Assembly (NCBI GenBank): GCA_035551935.1
Contig: DASZMJ010000348.1
Coordinates: 1-33,503 of the forward strand
Length of the DNA stretch: 33,503 nt
Direction: 5' to 3'
Origin: DASZMJ01 sp035551935
GTDB taxonomy: Bacteria > Planctomycetota > Planctomycetia > Isosphaerales > Isosphaeraceae
Made by a program: the position numbers and the translations under genes. The notes below the pieces were generated by a model. It was not told the DNA's origin and ran no database searches. It saw only the letters and a list, made by a program, of their open reading frames with translations. This document shows positions 27,679 through 33,503 of the stretch, piece after piece (within the stretch, counting starts at the first letter, position 1; each line of letters begins with the position of its first letter).

Positions 27679-30396
27679 ATGCCGAGGCTCTCCCCCCGCG
27701 CGGCCCGGCGCCAGGCCGGTCCGCGCGCCGAGGCGCTCGAGGTCCGTTCGCTGCTCTCGACCTTCAGCGTTACGACCGTCGCCGACGGCGGGCCCGGCTC
27801 GCTCCGCCAGGCGATCCTCTCGGCCGACAGCACCCCGGGCGCCGACGTCATCGACTTCGCGATCGGCTCCGGGCCCCAGACCATCGCCCCCCTCTCGGCC
27901 CTGCCGGCGATCACCGACCCGGTCACCATCGACGGCACGAGCCAGCCGGGCTACGCGGGCACGCCGCTCATCGAGATCAACGGCGCCGGCGCCGGCAGCT
28001 TCGCCAACGGCCTCCTGATCCAGACGAGCAATTCGGTCGTCCGGGGCCTTGTTATCAACCGCTTCGACAGCAACGGGATCTCGATCGTCGGCAACGGCAA
28101 GAACGTGATCCAGGGCGACTTCATCGGCACCGACACGACCGGCGCGAACCCGGAGGGCAACGGCGCCGAGGGGGTCTCGATCCAGGACTCGCGGAACAAC
28201 ACGATCGGCGGCTCGACGCCGTCGGCCCGCAACGTGGTCTCGGGCAACGGGGTCGTCGGCATCGGCATCGCCGGCAACTCGACCGGCAACGCCATCCGGG
28301 GCAACTACGTCGGCACGGACGTGACGGGGAGCTTCGACGTCGGCAACGGCACGGGGGGCGTGGCGATCGTCGACGCCCGGAACAACGTCATCGGCGGCAC
28401 GACGTCCGGCGACCGCAACCTCATCTCGGGCAACTCGGGCCCGGGCGTCCAGCTCACCTCGTTCAACAACGGCGGCGGCTTCACGATCGGCAACGTCGTC
28501 GAGGGCAACTTCATCGGCACCGACGCCCCTGGCGCCGCCGACCTCGGCAACACCGGCGACGGGGTCGACGTGATCGGCTCGAGCAACCTCGTCGGCGGCA
28601 CGAGCCCCGGCGCCGGCAACACGATCGCCTTCAACCGCGGAAACGGCGTGACGATCCTGCCGACGTTCTTCGCCGTGACGTCGAGCGTCGACGACGGCAT
28701 CCTTTCCAACTCGATCGTCTCCAACGTCGGCATCGGCATCGACCTCGGGGGCGACGGCGTCACGCCCAACGGCCCGGGATTCGCCCGTTTCGGCCCGAAC
28801 AACCTCCAGAACTACCCCGTGCTCAACTCGGCCTTCCAGGCCGGCGGCAACACGACCGTCGAGGGGACGCTCCTGGGGGCCCCGAGCACGTCGTACACGC
28901 TCCAGTTCTTCTCCGTGCCGGTCGCCGATCGCACCGGCTTCGGCCAGGGACAGACGCTGATCGGCCAGCAGGCGGTCACGACCGACGGGTCGGGCGGCGC
29001 CAGCTTTACGCTGAGCTTCTCGGGCGCGGTCGCCGTCGGCCAGTTCGTCAGCGCCACGGCAACCGACCCGAGCAACAACACGTCCGAGTTCTCGAGGTCG
29101 GTCCAGGTGGCCGCCGCCCCGCAGGCCGACCTCGGCGTCATCCTCACGCCCTCGGCCACGACGGTCAAGGTGGGGACCCCGCTGACCTACTTCATCGAGG
29201 TGACGAACGCCGGGCCCTCGAACGCCAACAACGTGACCCTGACCGACGCCCTCCCGGCCGGGGCGACGTTCGTCTCGGCCCAGTCGAGCCAGGGGACGTT
29301 CACCCAGCAGGGGGGGAACGTCGTCTTCAACGTCGGCACCCTGCTCCAGGGTCAGGGTGCCTCGCTCTCCTTCGTCGTGACCCCCGGCACGACGGGGACG
29401 GCCACGAACACGGCCACCGTCGCAGCCACCGAGGCCGACCCGCAGCCGAAGAACAACACGGCCAAGGCCGACGTGGTCGTCCAGCCGACCGTTGCCGACC
29501 TCGGCATCTCGGGCTCGGCCTTCCCCAACCCGGTTCTGGTCGGCCAGCAAGTCACGCTGTCGATCCCCGTCGCCGACGGCGGCCCGGACCCCGCCTCGAC
29601 CGTCGACGCCACGGTCACCTTGCCGGCGGGGCTCGCGTTCGTCTCGGCGACTTCGACGCAGGGAAGCACGGCGCAGGCCAACGGCACCGTCACCGCGGCC
29701 CTCGGCGCGCTCGACTCCGGCGCCTTCGCGACGATCACCGTCACCGCGACCGTCACCCAGCCCGGGACGTTCAACGTGCTGGCGAGCGTGACCGGGGCGG
29801 CCGACCAGAGCGACCCCTTTGCGCTCAACAACAAGGCCGTGATCCCGGTCGCGGCGGTCACCGACACGACGCCGCCGATTATCACGAGCGATTCGCTGAT
29901 CGTCCACGGCCGCATCATCTCCGGGATCTCGCTGAGCTTCAGCAAGCCCCTCGACCCCGGCACGGCGCAGGACCTCCGGAACTACTCGTTGCGGACGGCC
30001 GGCCCCGACAACCTCTTCGGCACGCCCGACGACGTCAACGTCCCGCTCGCCTCGGCCGTCTACGGCCCCGACAGCCTGACGGTGACGCTCAATCCGAAGC
30101 GGCACCTGAAGGTCGGCGACCTCTACCAGCTCATGGTCAACGGCCCCGGCTCGCCCGGCATCACCGACACGTCCGGCAACGTCCTCGACGGCGACAAGAA
30201 CGGCATCGCCGACGGCGTCTTCGTCGACTACCTGAGCCGCGGCTCGCACCTTCGACCGATGAACAACCCCGCGCTCTTGAACCTGCCCAAGTTCCACGCC
30301 GGCCACGCCCTGCTCCATCCGCCGGCCCCGCGGTTCCCGTCCCGGCAGGTCCAGACGACCCTGAACTTCACGCGGAACCTCGTCCAGGGCGTTTGA
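27679..30396 (+). CDS. Large secreted protein: beta-helix repeats, two DUF11 domains, SbsA-like Ig domain
   Basis: 905 residues. The N-terminus carries the planctomycete extracellular-protein motif: basic PRAARRQ followed by ALEVRSLLS near 17-25. Residues about 30-400 hold right-handed beta-helix type repeats with recurring NNxIGGxxxxxRNxISGN and GNYVGTDxTG units. A transition region is followed by two DUF11-like domains (from about 483 and 603; ADLGVILTPSATTVKVGTPL and ADLGISGSAFPNPVLVGQQV). An SbsA Ig-like domain (from about 730; PPIITSDSLI ... LSFSKPLDPGTAQ) completes it. The C-terminus, RFPSRQVQTTLNF, has no sorting signal I recognise. It is probably a cell-surface or exported adhesin-like protein. 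It is free of enzyme motifs and stands as its own transcription unit. Long antisense reading frames across it are composition artefacts. Confidence 0.88.
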   Translation: MPRLSPRAARRQAGPRAEALEVRSLLSTFSVTTVADGGPGSLRQAILSADSTPGADVIDFAIGSGPQTIAPLSALPAITDPVTIDGTSQPGYAGTPLIEINGAGAGSFANGLLIQTSNSVVRGLVINRFDSNGISIVGNGKNVIQGDFIGTDTTGANPEGNGAEGVSIQDSRNNTIGGSTPSARNVVSGNGVVGIGIAGNSTGNAIRGNYVGTDVTGSFDVGNGTGGVAIVDARNNVIGGTTSGDRNLISGNSGPGVQLTSFNNGGGFTIGNVVEGNFIGTDAPGAADLGNTGDGVDVIGSSNLVGGTSPGAGNTIAFNRGNGVTILPTFFAVTSSVDDGILSNSIVSNVGIGIDLGGDGVTPNGPGFARFGPNNLQNYPVLNSAFQAGGNTTVEGTLLGAPSTSYTLQFFSVPVADRTGFGQGQTLIGQQAVTTDGSGGASFTLSFSGAVAVGQFVSATATDPSNNTSEFSRSVQVAAAPQADLGVILTPSATTVKVGTPLTYFIEVTNAGPSNANNVTLTDALPAGATFVSAQSSQGTFTQQGGNVVFNVGTLLQGQGASLSFVVTPGTTGTATNTATVAATEADPQPKNNTAKADVVVQPTVADLGISGSAFPNPVLVGQQVTLSIPVADGGPDPASTVDATVTLPAGLAFVSATSTQGSTAQANGTVTAALGALDSGAFATITVTATVTQPGTFNVLASVTGAADQSDPFALNNKAVIPVAAVTDTTPPIITSDSLIVHGRIISGISLSFSKPLDPGTAQDLRNYSLRTAGPDNLFGTPDDVNVPLASAVYGPDSLTVTLNPKRHLKVGDLYQLMVNGPGSPGITDTSGNVLDGDKNGIADGVFVDYLSRGSHLRPMNNPALLNLPKFHAGHALLHPPAPRFPSRQVQTTLNFTRNLVQGV

Positions 30397-30438
30397 TCTC
30401 CGTCTTCGTAGATCCCCAAGCCCGGTATTGGGATCGGT

Positions 30439-30501
30439 GGGTGGCACGCCCTTGCAGGGCGTGGTCGGGTCGAGGCCACGCCCTGCAAGGGCGTGCCACC
30501 C
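30439..30501. terminator. BIME-like 26-bp perfect inverted repeat between convergent genes
   Basis: Arms 30439-30464 and 30476-30501 are perfectly complementary over 26 bases with an 11-base gap. Each arm is also a hairpin on its own: CACGCCCT-TGC-AGGGCGTG at 30445-30463, and its complement on the right. It sits 43 bases after the beta-helix protein stop and 68 bases before the larA-like stop, so it probably terminates both and forms a paired-REP (BIME-like) element. Confidence 0.7.
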
Positions 30502-30568
30502 GACAGCGGACCTTTTCCGAGTCGTCGAGCCACGACGATGATCGGAAGGGATCGGAGGGCTCGCGTAC

Positions 30569-31843
30569 TCAGCCGGCCAGGACGGGCAAGACGTAGGGGC
30601 CCTTCGGGATGACGGCGACGCGGGCGTCGGGGCCATATTCGGTGAGCGTCGAGGCCAGGGCGGCCTCGACGCTCGGGGCGGGCTCGACGAAGCACGAGGC
30701 GAGCACGTCGGCCGGCAGACCGTCGCTGACGATCTTCACGCGGGCCTTGCGGCGGACCTTGGCCAGCTCCTCGACCTGCCACTGGTCGAGCACGAAGTAA
30801 TCGCGGCCGAGGATGCGCTCCATGAAGCCGTCGAGCGTCGCGTGCTCGCGGAAAATCGACTGGAACTCGGGGCTGCCGAGCCCTTCGCTTAGGCTCGCCG
30901 CGAGGATGATCGTCCCGCCTTGCTTGACGATCGGCAGGCAGCCCGTCAGACCCTTGACGGCCTGGTAGAACGTCGTGTCGAGCGGGTAGCCCGCCGCGCT
31001 GGTGACGACGACCTCGACCGGCTCGGCCACCGGCGCGCGGACGATCCCCTCGACAAACCGGACCCCTTCGAGGAAGGCAGCCTCCATGTCGCCGGCGACG
31101 ACGGACGTGACCCGGCGGCGGCTGTCGAGGGTCACGTTGACGATGAAGTCGCAGCCGGCCATGCGGGCGATCCGGGTGTTCTCCTCGTGGACCGGGTTGC
31201 CGTCGAGGATGCCGCAGTCGGCCTTCGGGTGCTCGAGGAACTCGGGCCCGTGCCAGCGCTTGACGGTCTCCAACGCGGCGATGCCGGGGCAGATCAGCTT
31301 GCGGCCGCCGGAATAGCCGGCCATCAGGTGCGGCTCGATCAGGCCGGTGGCGATCTTCAGGTCGGCGGCGACGTAGCGGGTGTCGATCCAGGCCGGCACC
31401 CCGCGCGGGGTGGTGCCGAGCAGGGTGTGCTCGTCGAGGTGCGTGCCGTGGTGGTCCTCGACCCGGTACGCGGCGGCGATCTCCGGCCCGAGCATCTCGA
31501 CGCGCTCGGCTTGCGTGCTCGGCCGATGCAGGCCGGTGGCGACGAGGATCAAGACCCGGTCGCGCGGGAGGCCGGCCTCGCCGAGGACCCGGAGCATCGG
31601 CCGGAGGATGGTCTCGTTCGGCACCGGCCGGGTGATGTCGCAGACGAGGATGCAGGCGTCCTTTCGGCCCCGGGCCAGCTCGCGCAGGGGGCGAGCGCCG
31701 ATCGGTCGTTCGAGCCCCTCGGCCACGGCGCGACCGGGGTCGGCCAGCGGGGGGACGTCGCGGATCGACAGGGGGCCGACGACCCGGTCGGCCGGCAGCT
31801 CGACCTCGAGGCCGTCGCGGCCGTAGTCCAGGGTCACGCGCAT
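30569..31843 (-). CDS. larA: LarA-family nickel-pincer racemase/epimerase (lactate racemase-like)
   Basis: 424 residues, the usual LarA length. The residues of Lactobacillus LarA that hold the nickel pincer cofactor have clear counterparts shifted by two: His106 (ATGLHRP; LarA 108), His172 (LIEPHLMAGY; 174), Lys182 (GGRKLICPG; 184, the thioamide-linked lysine) and His198 (KRWHG; 200). DITRPVPN (69-76) is also typical. The enzyme would racemise or epimerise a 2-hydroxy acid; LarA homologues act on lactate, malate, gluconate-type acids and others, so the substrate is open. Cofactor synthesis genes larB, larC and larE are not in the window. It is divergent from sodA with abutting promoters. Confidence 0.88.
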   Translation of the reverse strand: MRVTLDYGRDGLEVELPADRVVGPLSIRDVPPLADPGRAVAEGLERPIGARPLRELARGRKDACILVCDITRPVPNETILRPMLRVLGEAGLPRDRVLILVATGLHRPSTQAERVEMLGPEIAAAYRVEDHHGTHLDEHTLLGTTPRGVPAWIDTRYVAADLKIATGLIEPHLMAGYSGGRKLICPGIAALETVKRWHGPEFLEHPKADCGILDGNPVHEENTRIARMAGCDFIVNVTLDSRRRVTSVVAGDMEAAFLEGVRFVEGIVRAPVAEPVEVVVTSAAGYPLDTTFYQAVKGLTGCLPIVKQGGTIILAASLSEGLGSPEFQSIFREHATLDGFMERILGRDYFVLDQWQVEELAKVRRKARVKIVSDGLPADVLASCFVEPAPSVEAALASTLTEYGPDARVAVIPKGPYVLPVLAG

Positions 31844-31888
31844 CGGTGGAGGGCCCTCGGTCGGGGAGGATCGTCGCGGGTCTCCGTC

Positions 31889-31943
31889 ATCCTACCTCGG
31901 ACGGCCTGGGGAATTGAAGCGCCGCGCGGCGCTGTGGTAGGGT
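31889..31943. promoter_or_regulatory. Back-to-back larA and sodA promoters sharing the -35 region
   Basis: On the plus strand TTGAAG (31914-31919), an 18-base spacer and TAGGGT (31938-31943) face sodA. On the minus strand TTCAAT (31918-31913), an 18-base spacer and TAGGAT (31894-31889) face larA. The two -35 boxes overlap by 5 bases in GAATTGAAG. The symmetry and equal spacers suggest that polymerase can bind only one way at a time. Confidence 0.5.
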
Positions 31944-32001
31944 TGGGGCCGGCTGAGGTCCGCGAGGCCATCCCCGCCGCAACCCCGAGGAGACACGCAA
32001 C

Positions 32002-32616
32002 ATGGCCGAGTTCACCCTGCCCCCGCTGCCGTACCCGACCAACGCCCTGGAGCCGTCCATCGGCGCCAAGACGATGGAGATCCACCACGGCAAGCACCAC
32101 CAGGCGTACGTGACCAACCTCAACAACGCCCTGAAGGACCACCCCGACCTCCGGTCCAAGTCGCTGGAGGACCTCCTCAAGAACATCAACGCCGTCCCCG
32201 AATCGATCCGGACGGCCGTGCGGAACAACGGCGGCGGCCACGCCAACCACTCGCTCTTCTGGACGATCATGAAGCCCGGCGGCGGCGGCGAGCCGACCGG
32301 CGACCTCGCCGCGCGCATCCAGGCCGACCTCGGCGGCTTCGCCGCGTTCAAGGACGCCTTCAACAAGGCCGCCACCACCCGGTTCGGCTCCGGCTGGGCC
32401 TGGCTCGTCGTCGGCAAGGACGGCAAGCTCGCCGTCACCTCGACGCCCAACCAGGACAACCCGATCATGGACGGCGTGACCCCCATCTTCGGCCTCGACG
32501 TCTGGGAGCACGCCTACTACCTCGACTACCAGAACCGCCGGCCCGACTACGTCGCCGCCTGGTGGAACACGATCCACTGGGACGAGGTCTCCCGACGCCT
32601 GGCCGCGGCCAAGTAA
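32002..32616 (+). CDS. sodA: Superoxide dismutase, Mn type
   Basis: 204 residues. Metal ligands are His28 (MEIHHGKHH), His83 (GGGHANHSLFW), Asp166 and His170 (DVWEHAYY). GGGHANH together with Gln151 in the TPNQD segment is the manganese pattern; iron enzymes carry the Gln earlier, in the second-helix region. It disproportionates superoxide in the cytoplasm. No signal peptide is seen. GAGGA precedes the ATG at 32002. Single-gene unit, divergent from larA. Confidence 0.95.
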   Translation: MAEFTLPPLPYPTNALEPSIGAKTMEIHHGKHHQAYVTNLNNALKDHPDLRSKSLEDLLKNINAVPESIRTAVRNNGGGHANHSLFWTIMKPGGGGEPTGDLAARIQADLGGFAAFKDAFNKAATTRFGSGWAWLVVGKDGKLAVTSTPNQDNPIMDGVTPIFGLDVWEHAYYLDYQNRRPDYVAAWWNTIHWDEVSRRLAAAK

Positions 32617-32636
32617 TCCACGCATGCCTGTCAGCC

Positions 32637-32671
32637 CGTCGCAGGCACGCTCGCGCGGCGTGCCTGCGACG
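32637..32671 (+). terminator. Hairpin after sodA
   Basis: A perfect 14-bp stem (32637-32650/32658-32671) with a 7-base loop, 20 bases after the sodA stop. No T-tract follows, as is common for terminators in this kind of genome. Its position suggests the end of the sodA transcript. Confidence 0.55.
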
Positions 32672-32690
32672 ACGGCCTCTCGAAGTCGGC

Positions 32691-32718
32691 TTGACCCCGC
32701 GCACGATCCGGCTATGAT
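32691..32718 (+). promoter_or_regulatory. Sigma70-like promoter of the Pro/Gly-rich lipoprotein gene
   Basis: TTGACC (32691-32696), a 16-base spacer and TATGAT (32713-32718), each hexamer five of six to consensus. The gene starts at 32911, so the leader is about 185 bases. A 6-bp stem with AAGA loop (32878-32893) lies directly before the Shine-Dalgarno site and could affect translation. Confidence 0.6.
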
Positions 32719-32910
32719 CCCCGGGCCTAGGGGTGGCCGGTCTCCGGCCGTCCTGCTCCCATCGTGGCTGAGGCGGCCGGATTCCGGGCGCCTCGAACCC
32801 CCCGTGGACCATAGGACGAATGGAAAGGACGCCGAGGCGGCGCGCCGTCGGGCCAACGCCAACGCCGAGGTCGTCGCGGTCGGAAGACCGACCAAGGAAG
32901 GAGACAAGGC

Positions 32911-33447
32911 ATGCCGAAGGAACGGCTGACTCGAACGCTCTTGGGCTGCGGCCTCGGCCTGCTCCTGGCCGCGCCGGGTTGCCGTACGAGGGGCAAGGAA
33001 GTGCCGGCCGCCGCCCCTTACACCAACCCCTCCGCCGCCGGGGCCGCAGACCCCCGCGTCGGCTTCACCCAGGACGCGAGGCCGGCGACCGGCCAGGGCT
33101 TCGCGGGCACGAACATGCAGCCCGGCCAGTTGCCGCAGCCCGGCCAGTTCGGCCCGGGGAGCGCGAACAACGGCCAGGCGGCCGACGCCGGCCTCCAACC
33201 CGCCGGCTACGGCTCGACCGGGGGGAGCACGACGAACCCGCCGCTGCCCGGCTCGCGATGGGGGTCCGAGACCCCCGTCGGCGGTCCCCCGGCCGGCGGC
33301 GCCGGGATGACCGGCGGCGCCGACCCGTCGGCGGCGGGCAGCCCCGTGTTGCCGTCGGCAGGCATGCCGCAGCCGCAGCCACCGTATCAGACTCCGGGCG
33401 ACACGCTCCAGGAGGGTTATCAGGGCATGAGCACCACCCCCAGGTGA
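32911..33447 (+). CDS. Pro/Gly-rich lipoprotein of unknown function
   Basis: 178 residues. A basic start (MPKERLTR), hydrophobic stretch (TLLGCGLGLLLAAP) and lipobox-like APGC give a lipoprotein signal with Cys24 as the probable lipidated residue. The mature part is low-complexity, rich in Gly, Pro, Gln, Ala and Ser (for example QPGQLPQPGQFGPG and PSAGMPQPQPPYQTPG), with no domain I recognise; it is likely disordered and envelope-associated. AAGGAGACAAGGC precedes the ATG. Whether it is taxon-specific cannot be judged here. Confidence 0.75.
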   Translation: MPKERLTRTLLGCGLGLLLAAPGCRTRGKEVPAAAPYTNPSAAGAADPRVGFTQDARPATGQGFAGTNMQPGQLPQPGQFGPGSANNGQAADAGLQPAGYGSTGGSTTNPPLPGSRWGSETPVGGPPAGGAGMTGGADPSAAGSPVLPSAGMPQPQPPYQTPGDTLQEGYQGMSTTPR

Positions 33448-33471
33448 CAACGGCCCTCGAACCGTTACAAT
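33444..33471 (+). promoter_or_regulatory. Candidate promoter for a gene beyond the window
   Basis: GTGACA (33444-33449), a 16-base spacer and TACAAT (33466-33471). The -35 overlaps the stop of the lipoprotein gene. The next gene is outside the window, so the call cannot be tested. Confidence 0.35.
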
Positions 33472-33479
33472 CGACGAGG

Positions 33480-33503
33480 CGTGCCGGCCGATCGGCCGGC
33501 ACG
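33480..33503. repeat. 24-base perfect palindrome at the window edge
   Basis: The last 24 bases form a perfect palindrome with half-site CGTGCCGGCCGA. It lies 33 bases after the lipoprotein stop and just downstream of a candidate -10. It could be a terminator hairpin or an operator; the right flank is not visible. Confidence 0.5.

Noticed and set aside
27469..30636. Minus-strand open frame of 1055 codons across the beta-helix protein gene
   Set aside because: Arg/Val/Asp/Gly-rich sequence with no domain, caused by GC-rich third positions of the plus-strand gene, whose DUF11 and beta-helix motifs are clear.
1..33503. tRNA, rRNA, CRISPR array or transposase genes
   Set aside because: Looked for in all gaps on both strands; nothing with the required conserved sequence, spaced direct repeats or transposase motifs was found.

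Overview
The window looks like a piece of a planctomycete chromosome, probably from the Isosphaeraceae or a relative. The support is very high GC with strong third-position GC, a DUF1559 protein with a prepilin-type N-terminus and an H-X9-DG C-terminal motif, a Ser/Thr kinase with DWG in place of DFG, a large secreted protein with the planctomycete 'LEVRSLLS' export motif, a TPR protein fused to a seven-haem cytochrome c, and a nickel-pincer LarA homologue. The genus is an inference. I see no rRNA, tRNA, CRISPR array, phage or insertion sequence.

Layout. 1-1249 (-) is the N-terminal part of a Ser/Thr protein kinase with a long, hairpin-rich leader. 2030-3088 (+) is an alpha/beta hydrolase, convergent with a TMTC-like membrane TPR protein (3198-4967, -) across an AT-rich inverted repeat. 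5155-6072 (+) is an Asp-box beta-propeller. 6383-13612 (+) is a tightly packed eight-gene operon. 13689-15527 (-) is the seven-haem TPR cytochrome. 15900-23076 is a polysaccharide-synthesis locus: five minus-strand genes (three GT4, one polymerase, one GT2) and one convergent GT4-like gene. 23453-24863 (+) is a small lipoprotein plus a DUF1559 pseudopilin-like protein. 24982-26328 (-) is a Rieske ferredoxin plus quinone oxidoreductase pair. 26580-27556 (+) is a LOG-family protein plus a VOC protein. 27679-30396 (+) is a secreted beta-helix/DUF11 protein. larA-like (30569-31843, -) and sodA-like (32002-32616, +) are divergent. 32911-33447 (+) is a Pro/Gly-rich lipoprotein.

The most interesting unit is the 6383-13612 operon. 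By family, its enzymes form an almost complete route: L-galactose, L-galactonolactone (plant-GalDH-like aldo/keto reductase), L-galactonate (COG3618 lactonase), D-tagaturonate (LgoD-like Zn alcohol dehydrogenase), D-fructuronate (UxaE-like epimerase), D-mannonate (SDR of the mannonate-dehydrogenase type). A FucU/RbsD mutarotase sits at the entry. Mannonate dehydratase and later steps are not in the window. The first three oxidative steps match the L-galactose pathway known from Bacteroides vulgatus. Joining them to a UxaE epimerase and an SDR in one operon, with a Tat-exported propeller and a TIM-barrel enzyme, is the part I would call possibly undescribed. L-fucose (6-deoxy-L-galactose) is the obvious alternative substrate for the first enzymes.

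Regulatory structure is also visible. Several transcription units are preceded by a -10-like TAGGAT/TATGAT hexamer. larA and sodA have back-to-back promoters sharing their -35 region. The lipoprotein/DUF1559 promoter is overlapped by a 14-bp inverted repeat. Unit ends carry long perfect inverted repeats, two of them BIME-like (hairpins within complementary arms).
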